DNA of 28,594 nt from an uncultured Lactobacillus sp. (GTDB taxonomy: Bacteria; Bacillota; Bacilli; Lactobacillales; Lactobacillaceae), in the NCBI GenBank assembly GCA_946409675.1, contig CAMJXI010000003.1:1-28594 (forward strand). Reading direction: 5' to 3'. The translations under genes and the position numbers were made by a program. Every line of letters begins with the position of its first letter. The stretch's first letter is position 1. Shown here piece after piece: positions 8,123 through 15,874 of this stretch. The notes beneath the pieces were generated by a model that was given only the letters and a program-made list of their open reading frames with translations, searched no databases and was not told where the DNA came from.

Positions 8123-8186
8123 ATTACAGAAAGCAAAAGATAATCAAATAACTAGAAAAAATAAAAATAATAAAAAGAAGGTCATT

Positions 8187-9263
8187 ATGAAAAGACCACG
8201 TAAATTAAAAAAGGGCGATAAAGTTGCCATAGTAAGTCTCTCCAGTGGAGTTTTGGGTGAACCATTTGCAAAAAATGAGCTCGAACAAGGACTAAAGAGA
8301 ATGAAGGAATTTGGATTGGAACCAGTTCTCATGCCTAACGCGCTTAAAGGGATGAAATACTTGGCAGAACACCCTGAAAAACGGGCAAGCGACTTAAAGA
8401 CTGCATTTTTGGATGACAGTATTGCAGCAATTATCTGTGCAATCGGTGGTGAGGACACCTATCGCTTGGCTCCATTTTTACTGGAGGACCCGGAATTTAG
8501 GGACGCTGTCCGCAACCATCCCAAAATCTTCACGGGCTTTTCTGACACGACAGTCAATCATCTCATGTTAAACCAACTGGGACTTGTGACATATTACGGC
8601 CCCAACTTGATTAATGACTTAGCTGAGTTAGATACTGAAATGTTGCCCTATACCAAGAAAACTTTTGCACAATATTTCAATAATCAAACGAACTGGGAAG
8701 TGAAATCTAGCCCAATCTGGTATGAAGAACGGACAGACTTTTCGGTAGCTGCGTTAAATACACCAAGAATTGCACATGAGGAGAAGCGCGGTTATGAAGT
8801 TTTACGAGGAGCTGGTCAAGTTACTGGCGAGCTATTTGGCGGTTGTATCGAGAGCCTAGATGACTTGTTAAACACAGAACGTAATCAGGCAGAGGTAGAG
8901 CTTGCAGAAAAGTACGAGTTGCTTCCGCAAGCTGATTTTTGGAATGACAAAATCCTCTTTATCGAAACGAGTGAGGAACGACCAGACCCGGCCAGTTATC
9001 GAACTATGTTACAAAGGTTAGACAAGAGAGGAATTATCAAACGAGTACAAGCAATCCTGGTCGGTAAACCGCAAAACGAGCTTTATTACGAAGACTATCA
9101 ACAGATCTTGTTACAAGAAACGGAAAAAGCCAAAACACCGATTCTCATGAACGTTAATTTCGGTCATGCTTACCCGCGCACTGTCTTACCATATAGTACA
9201 AAGGCAACCATCGACTTCGATAAGAAAACAATCACAGTTCTTGAAAAGATGTTTTCCGACTAA
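8187..9263 (+). CDS. S66-family LD-carboxypeptidase / MccF-like serine peptidase
   Basis: Members of this family cleave the L,D bond of muropeptide tetrapeptides or hydrolyse microcin C-type acyl-adenylates in the cytoplasm. The start is ATG 8187 (358 aa), with AAGAAGG at 8175–8181; the open frame continues upstream to 8109, but that segment falls in the preceding terminator. The N-terminus has LKKGDKVAIVSLSSG, typical of S66 enzymes. The catalytic triad can be assigned as Ser119 in TGFSDTTVN, Glu260 in FIETSEERPDP and His327 in NFGHAYPR. The extended length and the ETSEERP motif resemble the MccF/YocD branch more than classical LdcA, so peptide-nucleotide detoxification is a real alternative. 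It is followed by its own terminator. Confidence 0.88.
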   Translation: MKRPRKLKKGDKVAIVSLSSGVLGEPFAKNELEQGLKRMKEFGLEPVLMPNALKGMKYLAEHPEKRASDLKTAFLDDSIAAIICAIGGEDTYRLAPFLLEDPEFRDAVRNHPKIFTGFSDTTVNHLMLNQLGLVTYYGPNLINDLAELDTEMLPYTKKTFAQYFNNQTNWEVKSSPIWYEERTDFSVAALNTPRIAHEEKRGYEVLRGAGQVTGELFGGCIESLDDLLNTERNQAEVELAEKYELLPQADFWNDKILFIETSEERPDPASYRTMLQRLDKRGIIKRVQAILVGKPQNELYYEDYQQILLQETEKAKTPILMNVNFGHAYPRTVLPYSTKATIDFDKKTITVLEKMFSD

Positions 9264-9279
9264 ATAACAAACCAACGAT

Positions 9280-9306
9280 TAGGCCATTTGAAATGGCCTA
9301 TTTTTT
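9280..9306 (+). terminator. Terminator after the S66 peptidase gene
   Basis: The perfect 9-bp stem TAGGCCATT/AATGGCCTA (9280–9288 with 9292–9300) has a three-base loop and six T residues. Confidence 0.9.
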
Positions 9307-9317
9307 ATTTGATTTAT

Positions 9318-9333
9318 TTTACATTAATGTAAA
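9318..9333. promoter_or_regulatory. 16-bp perfect palindrome upstream of the lipoprotein promoter
   Basis: TTTACATTAATGTAAA sits seven bases upstream of the −35 element of the next gene. Its placement suggests a binding site for a dimeric regulator; the regulator is unknown. Confidence 0.4.
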
Positions 9334-9340
9334 TTTCTAG

Positions 9341-9369
9341 TTGCAATGTAGTTACGTTAATATTACAAT
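9341..9369 (+). promoter_or_regulatory. Promoter of the lipoprotein gene
   Basis: TTGCAA (9341–9346) and TACAAT (9364–9369) are 17 bases apart. The −10 overlaps a WalR-type box. Confidence 0.6.
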
Positions 9370-9378
9370 TAAGTTACA
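9362..9378 (-). promoter_or_regulatory. WalR-type box overlapping the lipoprotein −10
   Basis: The plus strand reads ATTACA-attaa-GTTACA, giving TGTAAC-N5-TGTAAT on the minus strand, a full match to TGTWAH-N5-TGTWAH. The half-sites are identical to those at 842–858, and both boxes end about 20 bases before the start codon (24 and 18). Confidence 0.6.
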
Positions 9379-9396
9379 AAGTTGGAGGTAAGAAGA

Positions 9397-10053
9397 ATGA
9401 AAAAACAAAATGCTATTCTCACAACAATTACACTTTTATTAGCTGCAACCGCATTGACAGGCTGTGGCAATCAAAAATCTAGTGCTTCCGTTTCATCTAA
9501 TTCAGCAGTAAAATCGACGGAAGTTACAAAGAGCCCTAAAACTAAAGCTAGCGCAAAATCTTCTGCTAAAGAAAATGCCAATACCGAAAAAATAACAAAA
9601 ACTGAAGCAAAGGCAGAAACAACGCAAGCTGCAACCGCCACAACTACCCCACAAACAGCAACTAAAGCAGAAACAAAAACTAATGATCAAACTAAAGTGA
9701 CTGTTACAAAACCAGAAACCCAAGTTGATGTTCAAACATTAGGATTAGATTCTGTTACACAGAAACAATTAGTAAACGTTGTTATGGGTCAGGTTGCAAC
9801 TGCAACTAACATGCCAGCAATGGAAAATGGCTACTGGGACTATGCAAAGACTAACTGGGGTATCACTGATGCTCAGGTCCTTGTTAAAACTGGTAACAAT
9901 ACCTTCCAAATCTTCAGTCAAGGTGCTGAACAATATACTTTAACAGTTGATGGCCAAGTAGCTACAATGACAGCCCGTTCAAATTACACCCAGACTACCA
10001 AAGTCATTAAAGTTAATATTCAAACGATGGGTATTATTTCCTCAACGTATTAA
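9397..10053 (+). CDS. Putative secreted lipoprotein with Thr/Ala/Lys-rich linker
   Basis: I do not recognise the family. The start is ATG 9397 (218 aa) with a strong GGAGGT at 9384–9389; a TTG at 9382 overlaps the ribosome site. The signal peptide ends in the lipobox LTGC, with Cys23 predicted to be lipidated, so the protein is anchored on the outer face of the membrane. Residues of about 25–115 form a low-complexity Ser/Thr/Ala/Lys-rich linker that could span the cell wall. The last roughly 100 residues (from LGLDSVTQKQL) look like a compact folded domain with aromatic residues (GYWDYAKTNWGI, FQIFSQGAEQYTL). The WalR-like box at its promoter hints at a cell-wall role. It is flanked by terminators and so is monocistronic. 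Confidence 0.85.
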   Translation: MKKQNAILTTITLLLAATALTGCGNQKSSASVSSNSAVKSTEVTKSPKTKASAKSSAKENANTEKITKTEAKAETTQAATATTTPQTATKAETKTNDQTKVTVTKPETQVDVQTLGLDSVTQKQLVNVVMGQVATATNMPAMENGYWDYAKTNWGITDAQVLVKTGNNTFQIFSQGAEQYTLTVDGQVATMTARSNYTQTTKVIKVNIQTMGIISSTY

Positions 10054-10102
10054 TTTCCATCTCTTAAATTCTATTTAACTTTCAAACTTCTTACTCCAAC
10101 TT

Positions 10103-10139
10103 AAAAAGACCAGCTGACAAATTGTCAGCTGGTCTTTTT
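10103..10139. terminator. Bidirectional terminator between the lipoprotein and amidohydrolase genes
   Basis: An almost perfect palindrome: an 18-base arm beginning AAAAAGACCAGC pairs with its complement ending GCTGGTCTTTTT. The T run on either strand lets it serve both converging genes. Confidence 0.9.
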
Positions 10140-10185
10140 GTAATTCGTTATTTTCTTGATCTTTTGTTTTTACTTTATATTCTTT

Positions 10186-10917
10186 TTACTTAATTTTTGC
10201 TACGAATTGATTGAAAATCTCTTGCATGCTTGGATCCACACCGGCCAACCATTCAGGATGGAATTGGACCGCCCAGACCAAGTTATCAGTCGAGTTAATC
10301 GCCTCGATGACACCATCACTAGCCGTGGCGACTGAAACCAAATCAGTTCCCAGTCGATCAATAATCTGGTGGTGCACCGTGTTCACCATGTGCGTTTCAC
10401 CTAAGATGTTTGCCAACCAAGTTTCCGGCAACACCTTAATGCTATGGGTCGCAGTATCGACAGTCGTTGGTAATTGCGAATGCTTGATCATCTTGTCGTT
10501 TTTAGCAAGGGACAAGTCTTGGAAGAGCGTGCCACCAGCTGCGACGTTGATGACCTGTAGGCCGCGACAGATACCAAAAATTGGCATCTTCTTTGCACGA
10601 GCTTGTTTGTAAAGCTCAATCTCAAAGTAGTCTCGTTTTTGGTCGATGGTCTCAAGTAATTGCGAAGGTTCTTGACCGTAAAGGTTAGGGTCGCTATCTT
10701 CACCACCCAATAAGAACAAAGCATCCACAATTTCGAGATAGGCTGTAGCAGCCTCCTTAACGTCTTTCGGATTTGGTGTTGGTAAAATCATGGGCCAGCC
10801 GCCAGCGTTTCTGATTGCGTCAGAATTAACGTTCTGGACATACTCAAACTTCGAGTCGATAAAGTTATTATCGTTTTTAGACATTTGTGAGCCGACAAGG
10901 CCGACGATTGGTTTCAT
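10186..10917 (-). CDS. Class I glutamine amidotransferase-like gamma-glutamyl hydrolase (peptidase C26, PuuD-like)
   Basis: The family hydrolyses gamma-glutamyl amides such as gamma-glutamyl-GABA in the cytoplasm. The 243-aa protein starts at 10917, with GGAG eight bases upstream on the minus strand. It shows the N-terminal PIVGLVGSQ, the oxyanion-region segment LFLLGGEDSDP, the nucleophile Cys117 in GICRGLQVIN, and the His220/Glu222 pair in QFHPEW. The insert NTVHHQ is also typical of C26 hydrolases. It is the last gene of a minus-strand operon, 17 bases behind a polar amino-acid ABC ATPase, so it probably acts on an imported glutamine-like or gamma-glutamyl compound. No polyamine-degradation genes are nearby, so the exact PuuD reaction is not supported. 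Confidence 0.88.
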   Translation of the reverse strand: MKPIVGLVGSQMSKNDNNFIDSKFEYVQNVNSDAIRNAGGWPMILPTPNPKDVKEAATAYLEIVDALFLLGGEDSDPNLYGQEPSQLLETIDQKRDYFEIELYKQARAKKMPIFGICRGLQVINVAAGGTLFQDLSLAKNDKMIKHSQLPTTVDTATHSIKVLPETWLANILGETHMVNTVHHQIIDRLGTDLVSVATASDGVIEAINSTDNLVWAVQFHPEWLAGVDPSMQEIFNQFVAKIK

Positions 10918-10934
10918 AGTTATTTCTCCAAAAA

Positions 10935-11678
10935 TTAGATATTCAAAACTTTGTCCAAGAAGTTCTTGGTTTCTGGTTCTTGTGGATTATCAAAAATCTC
11001 TTCTGGGGTGCCAGCTTCTTTGATGACACCGTCATGGAAGAAGATTACACGATCTGCCACACTCTTAGCAAAGCCCATTTCGTGAGTAACAACAATCATG
11101 GTCATTCCTTGAGCAGCCAACTTCTTCATAACTTCAAGAACATCCCCAACCATTTCTGGATCTAAGGCACTGGTTGGTTCGTCGAAAAGCATAATATCAG
11201 GTTTCATTGCCAAAGCACGTGCGATTGCCACACGTTGTTTTTGACCACCTGAGAGTTGAGCAGGCATTGAATCAGCACGGTCCTTCAAACCAACAAGGTC
11301 GAGGTAGCCGAGTGCTTCTTTCTTTGCTGTTTCCTTATCGACCTTCTTCAAGTCAACGGGAGCAAGCGTAATATTGTCAATTACTGACAAATGGGGAAAC
11401 AGGTTGAAATGTTGGAAAACCATTCCGATATTTTGGCGGACCAAGTCGATGTTAGTTTTCTTATCACTGATATCAAAACCATCGATGTTGATTGTTCCGC
11501 TAGTTGGATCTTCGAGCTTGTTCAAACAACGAAGAAAGGTACTCTTACCTGAGCCAGAAGGCCCAATCATGCAGACCACTTCGCCATCTTTAACGTCAAG
11601 GTCGATTCCTTGTAAGACTTTGTTTTTGCCGTAGTTTTTATGAAGGTCACGGACTTGTAATTTTGTTTTATTTTGCAT
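10935..11678 (-). CDS. glnQ: Glutamine-type polar amino-acid ABC transporter, ATPase subunit
   Basis: This 247-aa cytoplasmic ATPase powers the preceding permease. Motifs in order: Walker [14 protein letters not shown]-loop [13 protein letters not shown], signature [15 protein letters not shown], Walker [15 protein letters not shown]-loop and the H-loop switch VVTHEMGFA. The full length and the [10 protein letters not shown] segment are typical of the PAAT family (GlnQ/HisP/ArtP). The start codon is one base beyond the permease stop, and the ribosome site AAGGATG lies inside the permease 3' end, so translation is likely coupled. The substrate is inferred from the operon: glutamine or a related polar amino acid. 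Confidence 0.93.
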   Translation of the reverse strand: MQNKTKLQVRDLHKNYGKNKVLQGIDLDVKDGEVVCMIGPSGSGKSTFLRCLNKLEDPTSGTINIDGFDISDKKTNIDLVRQNIGMVFQHFNLFPHLSVIDNITLAPVDLKKVDKETAKKEALGYLDLVGLKDRADSMPAQLSGGQKQRVAIARALAMKPDIMLFDEPTSALDPEMVGDVLEVMKKLAAQGMTMIVVTHEMGFAKSVADRVIFFHDGVIKEAGTPEEIFDNPQEPETKNFLDKVLNI

Positions 11679-11679
11679 C

Positions 11680-13137
11680 TTAGTTCATCCTTTTCTTCAC
11701 AATAATACTTAACCAGGTAAGCGCAGTAATAATGATGAGGTAAATGACGGCGATAATTGCCCAGACTTTAAATCCTTCCATGTTCTTCGAAATGATGACA
11801 GAACCAGTTTGGGTCAATTCCATGACACCAATTGCTGAAAGAACAGAGGTATCTTTAATCGTAATGATGAATTGGTTCAAGAATGAAGGAACCATGATTT
11901 TCACGCCTTGCGGTGCAATAACTTTCCAAAGGGAGCGTTGGTAACTCAAGCCAAGAGAACGTGCTGCTTCCCATTGGCCCTTGTCCACGGCTTCAAACCC
12001 ACCCTTAACGAAGGCACCGATGTAGGCACCCTCATTAAGCATCAAGGTCACGATGGCCGCAGTGAACAATGGAATTTTGTGGCCTAAGACATCAGGTAAA
12101 CCGATGTAGATAAAGAAGGCTAAAACCATCATTGGAAGTCCCCGGAAGATGTAGATAAGTGTACTTGAGATTCCTGGCAAAATTTTGCCATTTTGGATAC
12201 CCATTACCCCAAGAATGACCCCGAAAATTGTTGCGGCGATAATCCCGATGATTGAAATCTTCAATGTTTCAAGTAAGGCGTTCGTCAAAAATTTACGGTT
12301 CTTCTTAATCAAACCGATGATTGTCCGATCTTCGGCAGAGTCAGCCTTCACCTTAGATTTTGAACCGATGTAGTAGTCCATGATTTCTTGATATTTGCCA
12401 GACTTCTTCAACCAAGCTAAGCCTGAGTTGAATTGCTTAATGAATTGAGGGTTAGCACCCTTTTTAGTGCCGAAGGCGATTGGCGTAGTTGAGTGCGCCT
12501 TTGAAGCAACACGCAAGGGAACACCGTTCTTAATTCCGTAACGCAAAACGACTTCTTCATCAATTGTTGCGTCAATTCCGCCGTTTTTAACGTCTGACCA
12601 CATTGGGTTAGATTCGTTGAAGTACTTCACTTTAAAGCCGTATTTCTTTTGGACAGATTCACCGTATTGTGAACCGGTAGTTCCGACTTTCAAGCCGACA
12701 GTCTTGCCTTTTAAATCACTGAAAGATTTGATTTTGCTGTCTTTGGCAACGGCCAAAACAGCACCGGCATCGTAGTAGGCATCGGTAAAATCAAACTTAG
12801 CTTTCCGTTCGTCAGTAACGCTCATTCCGGCTACCATCGCGTCAATTTGACCCGCTTGGGTAGCTTGCAGGAGGGCGTTGAAACTCATTACTTTAGTTTC
12901 ATAAGTAAAGTTTTCATGTTTCGCGATGGCCTTTAAGATATCCATTTCGAAACCATTATGTGTGCCGTGGTACCCGCCGGTGGCGTCTTCAATTTGGTAT
13001 GGCTCAAATGTAGGGCCCGCGCCAATCTCGTAGGTTGTTGCAGCATTTGCTTCTTTAGTTGGTGCGGCAAACGTTGCGATACTAGCAAGGGTTATTAGAC
13101 TAATCATACTCATGATCAGCTTTTTGCAATTAACCAT
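11680..13137 (-). CDS. glnP: Glutamine-type ABC transporter, substrate-binding/permease fusion
   Basis: A single 485-aa protein carries both an extracellular binding domain and a membrane domain, the arrangement of GlnP in lactic acid bacteria. The signal sequence at the N-terminus ends near [10 protein letters not shown]. One SBP_bac_3 domain follows (about residues 36–265: [49 protein letters not shown]). The PAAT permease domain (about 285–485) has several helices and the EAA loop [22 protein letters not shown] that docks the ATPase. Some homologues have two binding domains in tandem; this one has one. The ATG at 13137 follows GGAG eight bases upstream on the minus strand. It is the first gene of the operon that continues with the ATPase and the C26 hydrolase. 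Confidence 0.92.
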   Translation of the reverse strand: MVNCKKLIMSMISLITLASIATFAAPTKEANAATTYEIGAGPTFEPYQIEDATGGYHGTHNGFEMDILKAIAKHENFTYETKVMSFNALLQATQAGQIDAMVAGMSVTDERKAKFDFTDAYYDAGAVLAVAKDSKIKSFSDLKGKTVGLKVGTTGSQYGESVQKKYGFKVKYFNESNPMWSDVKNGGIDATIDEEVVLRYGIKNGVPLRVASKAHSTTPIAFGTKKGANPQFIKQFNSGLAWLKKSGKYQEIMDYYIGSKSKVKADSAEDRTIIGLIKKNRKFLTNALLETLKISIIGIIAATIFGVILGVMGIQNGKILPGISSTLIYIFRGLPMMVLAFFIYIGLPDVLGHKIPLFTAAIVTLMLNEGAYIGAFVKGGFEAVDKGQWEAARSLGLSYQRSLWKVIAPQGVKIMVPSFLNQFIITIKDTSVLSAIGVMELTQTGSVIISKNMEGFKVWAIIAVIYLIIITALTWLSIIVKKRMN

Positions 13138-13336
13138 ATTTAAATCTCCGTTTCCTAATTTTTTGTAGTATTAACATTTAAACACTATTTTTAAATCTTG
13201 CCTAGCACCTTTGTGAGGAAACCTAACATGAATTAATTAATTAAAATCATAAATTAAATAGAAACTACGGCTGGCCTAGACCAGGCGGGAATGGGTGTAT
13301 AAAAATAACATTTTTTAAGTTTTTATTTTATTTTTG
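13138..13336. other. AT-rich divergent intergenic stretch upstream of the glutamine operon
   Basis: This stretch must hold the minus-strand promoter of the glutamine operon, but I cannot assign −35/−10 elements with confidence. The minus-strand ribosome site (GGAG, complement of 13146–13149) is clear. A small GC-rich patch at 13268–13288 with a CTGG/CCAG stem stands out in otherwise AT-rich sequence. No reading frame of note is present. Confidence 0.5.
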
Positions 13337-13365
13337 TTGACAGATTAAAAAAAGATGAGTATATT
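13337..13365 (+). promoter_or_regulatory. Strong promoter of the T-box leader
   Basis: A perfect TTGACA (13337–13342) lies 17 bases from TATATT (13360–13365). Transcription should start near 13371. Confidence 0.85.
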
Positions 13366-13370
13366 TAGGG

Positions 13371-13621
13371 AACTCTAGTAAGTCAGAGTAAATCGTTATG
13401 GTTCAAGAATGCCTTTTCAGAGAGGACTCGGTTGGTGGAAGAGTCTAAGGCGCTTGTCTCGCACGTCGATTTGGTCGAAATTAAAATTTAAAATAAATAT
13501 GTTGTTCCTTTATAACTGCAGTTTTAACTGCTTGAGTTGTTGCACGCGAGTGTAGCATAAATCAGAGGTGGGACCGTGTACATACACCCTCTAAGTCATA
13601 TGACTTAGAGGGTGTTTTTTT
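13371..13621 (+). promoter_or_regulatory. T-box riboswitch leader, probably histidine-specific
   Basis: The leader has the landmark parts of a tRNA-sensing T-box. Stem I has the AG-bulge region (CAGAGAG, 13419–13425) and a distal hairpin GACTC/GAGTC enclosing GGTTGGTGGAA, above stems GCCTT/AAGGC and CAAG/CTTG. The T-box proper is GGTGGGACCGTG (13567–13578), matching the UGGNACC core. The variable base is G (13572), which would pair with discriminator base C73; in bacteria C73 is characteristic of tRNA-His. A CAC codon (His) at 13462–13464 lies in the stem I internal loop, five bases past the CAAG/CTTG helix, where a specifier is expected. AGAGGTG (13564–13570) can pair with CACCCTCT of the terminator arm to form the antiterminator. 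Confidence 0.85.
13584..13621 (+). terminator. Regulated terminator of the T-box leader
   Basis: A perfect palindrome of two 16-base arms (ACACCCTCTAAGTCAT and its complement, 13584–13615) is followed by a run of seven T residues. Its 5' arm is shared with the antiterminator. Confidence 0.9.
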
Positions 13622-13641
13622 GTTTAGTTGGGAGAAAAGCT

Positions 13642-14283
13642 ATGAATTATTTATTCGAAATATTACCTTCACTTTTAGAGGGGACCAAGATGACCTTAAA
13701 CGTCTTCTTCGTAACTTTGTTAATTTCTATTCCTTTAGGATTGATTCTCTCAATCCCATTGAGTACGAATAACAAAATTTTAAAACCATTCATTGAAGGA
13801 TTTGTTTGGTTGATGCGGGGGACGCCATTGTTACTCCAATTAATCTTCGTCTTCTACGGACTACCATTAATTGGGATCGTGTTTGAACGATACGGCGCAG
13901 CAATTTTTGCCTTCTCGTTAAACTACGCAGCTTACTTCGCTGAAATCTTCCGGGGTGGTTTTGGCAGCATCGATCAAGGCCAAGTGGAAGCAGCTGAAAT
14001 GCTACAAATGAAGAAAGCACAAATTTTGCGCTACATCACCTTGCCTCAGGTCATCAAAAATATCGTGCCCGCGATGGGTAACGAAGTCATCAACTTGGTG
14101 AAGGATTCTTCCTTGGTTTATGTAATCGGCTTGGGCGACTTACTCCGTGCCGGAAACATTGCTCTTTCAAGAGACGTCTCACTTCTACCATTAGTTGGGG
14201 TAGGGATTATCTATCTTCTCTTAATTGGACTTTTGACCTTTGGCTTGAAACGACTAGAAAACGGACTGAACTATTACCGCTAG
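13642..14283 (+). CDS. Polar amino-acid ABC transporter permease (probable histidine uptake)
   Basis: This 213-aa PAAT-family permease forms the membrane channel. The start is ATG 13642 with GGGAG at 13630–13634; the open frame runs further upstream, but through the terminator. About five hydrophobic segments are visible. The motif EAAEMLQMKKAQILRYITLPQ is the EAA coupling loop, followed by NLVKDSSLVYVIGLGDLL, typical of His/Gln/Arg-type permeases. It begins 20 bases after the T-box terminator and is the first gene of a three-gene operon (permease, ATPase, binding protein). A single permease gene implies a homodimer. The substrate inference, histidine, rests on the T-box features and not on the protein sequence. 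Confidence 0.9.
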   Translation: MNYLFEILPSLLEGTKMTLNVFFVTLLISIPLGLILSIPLSTNNKILKPFIEGFVWLMRGTPLLLQLIFVFYGLPLIGIVFERYGAAIFAFSLNYAAYFAEIFRGGFGSIDQGQVEAAEMLQMKKAQILRYITLPQVIKNIVPAMGNEVINLVKDSSLVYVIGLGDLLRAGNIALSRDVSLLPLVGVGIIYLLLIGLLTFGLKRLENGLNYYR

Positions 14284-14294
14284 GAGGGTGAATT

Positions 14295-14930
14295 ATGTTA
14301 GAAATTAAAAATATCTCAAAAACAATCAAGAATAAAAAAATCCTCAGCAATGTTAGTTTAGCTGTAGAAAATGGCCAGACACTCGCAATCGTCGGACCAA
14401 GTGGTGCTGGGAAGACTACTTTGCTCCGGATTATTGCAGGGCTTGAACCACTTGAACAAGGAACCATCGTTTTAGATGGTCAAGATGTAACTTCTAAAGT
14501 AGCAACGCAAATTGATGGTAAAGTGGCCGTAGTCTTCCAAGACTTCAACCTCTTTCCACAATATACAGCCTTAGAGAACGTGGCCTTGTCTTTAAAATTG
14601 GTCAAAGGCCAAGACAAGAACATGGCGAATCAAAATGCACAAAAGATTTTGGACCAGTTGGGCTTAGAGGGCCAAATCAACAACTATCCGTTTGAATTAT
14701 CTGGTGGTCAAAAACAACGGGTGGCTATTGCCCGGGCACTAGCCTTGAATCCCGAAATTATTTTGTTTGATGAACGAACGAGTGCGTTAGATCCAGCCTT
14801 AAGCTCTAACGTGGCCGATTTAATTAACAGTTTAAAGAACAAACAGATTACCCAAATCGTGGTCACGCATGATATGGAATTTGCCCAAAAGGTGGCCGAT
14901 GTAACATTTACGCTCGAAGCAATTAAGTAG
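14295..14930 (+). CDS. Polar amino-acid ABC transporter ATPase
   Basis: This 211-aa ATPase starts at ATG 14295 with GGAGGG just upstream. Motifs: Walker A GPSGAGKTTLLR, Q-loop VFQDFNLFPQYTA, signature [15 protein letters not shown], Walker B IILFDERTSALDP and H-loop VVTHDMEFA. Arg161 replaces the proline of the near-universal DEPTSALD, a change that a single C-to-G substitution would give; the catalytic glutamate is intact. The protein is about 30 residues shorter than most PAAT ATPases because it stops soon after the H-loop region. It lies 11 bases after the permease and 8 bases before the binding-protein gene, so all three are co-translated units of one transporter. Confidence 0.92.
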   Translation: MLEIKNISKTIKNKKILSNVSLAVENGQTLAIVGPSGAGKTTLLRIIAGLEPLEQGTIVLDGQDVTSKVATQIDGKVAVVFQDFNLFPQYTALENVALSLKLVKGQDKNMANQNAQKILDQLGLEGQINNYPFELSGGQKQRVAIARALALNPEIILFDERTSALDPALSSNVADLINSLKNKQITQIVVTHDMEFAQKVADVTFTLEAIK

Positions 14931-14938
14931 GTGGGAAA

Positions 14939-15787
14939 ATGAAAAAACTTAGAATGACAAATTTAAATAGTAGAAATAAGTTGCTGAAGTTCATTCTGCC
15001 AATTTTTGTCCTACTTGGTCTGGTCCTGACCTTAACTAGTGGTTGTACGAGAAACTTGAATAAGGTGGAAGAGGGCGAAGGTAAGCTGATTGTCGGGTTA
15101 GATGAAACTTTTGTACCGATGGGCTTTCGTGATAAGGACGGCCAGTTAAAGGGTTTTGATATTGATTTGGCTAAAGCGGTAGCGAAAAAACTCAACCGTG
15201 AGATTGTCTTTCAACCAATCGACTGGGCGATGAAGGAAACTGAGCTCAAGAATGGGACGATTGACCTCATCTGGAACGGCTACAGTGTGACGCCAGACCG
15301 GAAAAAAGAAGTGGCTTTCTCAAACTCTTACCTAACTAATAGCCAAGATCTGATTGTGTTAACGGATGGAGCTGATTCAAGCAAGAAATTACCTTTGAGC
15401 TATTTAGACAACAAGGTGATTGGGATGCAGAACAGCTCGAGTGGACAACTCGTCTTCGATAATTTCCCGAAGGTCTTAAAGGACAAGGTGAAGACTCCGG
15501 TACTTTACGACAACTTCAATAATGCGTTTATGGATTTGAACGCGAAAAGAATTTCCGGAATTTTGGGCGATAGTATCTATTTAGACTATTACCGAAGCAA
15601 ACAAAAAAATCCGGCACAATACCAGATTATTCAGGCGGATTATCCGAAGGAGACTTTCGCAGTGGGCTTAAGAAAGAATAATCCGAAATTATTGAAACAA
15701 TTGAATAAGGCTTTGAAGGAATTAAAAGAAGATGGCACGGCTGCTAAGCTTAGCAAAAAGTGGTTTAACCGGGATCTGTCGATCTAA
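14939..15787 (+). CDS. Amino-acid-binding lipoprotein of the T-box-controlled transporter
   Basis: This 282-aa extracellular binding protein belongs to the SBP_bac_3 family. A basic N-terminus and hydrophobic segment end in the lipobox LTSGC, with lipidated Cys36. The binding domain follows: KLIVGLDETFVPMGF, GFDIDLAKAVAKKL, ELKNGTIDLIWNGYSVTPDRKK (the ligand carboxylate-binding Arg region) and LGDSIYLDYY in the second lobe. The ATG at 14939 is preceded by GTGGG. It is the third gene of the operon. The T-box predicts that expression rises when charged tRNA, probably tRNA-His, is scarce. No terminator is evident directly after it; the metal-transport genes follow after a palindromic operator. 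Confidence 0.92.
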   Translation: MKKLRMTNLNSRNKLLKFILPIFVLLGLVLTLTSGCTRNLNKVEEGEGKLIVGLDETFVPMGFRDKDGQLKGFDIDLAKAVAKKLNREIVFQPIDWAMKETELKNGTIDLIWNGYSVTPDRKKEVAFSNSYLTNSQDLIVLTDGADSSKKLPLSYLDNKVIGMQNSSSGQLVFDNFPKVLKDKVKTPVLYDNFNNAFMDLNAKRISGILGDSIYLDYYRSKQKNPAQYQIIQADYPKETFAVGLRKNNPKLLKQLNKALKELKEDGTAAKLSKKWFNRDLSI

Positions 15788-15790
15788 TAA

Positions 15791-15819
15791 TTGTAAATCG
15801 TAAAGTTTATCATTTACAA
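15791..15819. promoter_or_regulatory. Zur/Fur-family-like operator upstream of the metal ABC genes
   Basis: A 29-base imperfect palindrome is centred on G15805: TTGTAAAT and ATTTACAA form the outer arms, and TAAA-G-TTTA the core. In all, 12 of 14 base pairs are symmetric. The AAATCGTAAA half resembles the Gram-positive Zur box (TCGTAATNATTACGA). Its position ahead of a metal ABC transporter supports metal-dependent repression. Confidence 0.55.
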
Positions 15820-15874
15820 AAACACTTATTTTTGGCAAAATGAATAGTTGTTAGAAATATTGTGGGAGAAGAAT

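Noticed and set aside
8109..8186. In-frame ATG at 8109 as the start of the S66 peptidase
   Set aside because: It lies inside the terminator hairpin of the preceding gene, has no ribosome site, and encodes an unusual basic extension; ATG 8187 has AAGAAGG at the right distance.
13268..13288. GC-rich patch with a CTGG/CCAG stem as a second riboswitch or an element remnant
   Set aside because: The stem is only four base pairs and no known leader motif is present.
13469..13485. Alternative specifier codons in the T-box (for example CGA, GAA or ATT after the AAATCG/CGATTT helix)
   Set aside because: These would need a different stem I layout and do not agree with the G in the T-box that predicts discriminator C73; histidine fits both signals better, though a covariance fold is needed to be certain.
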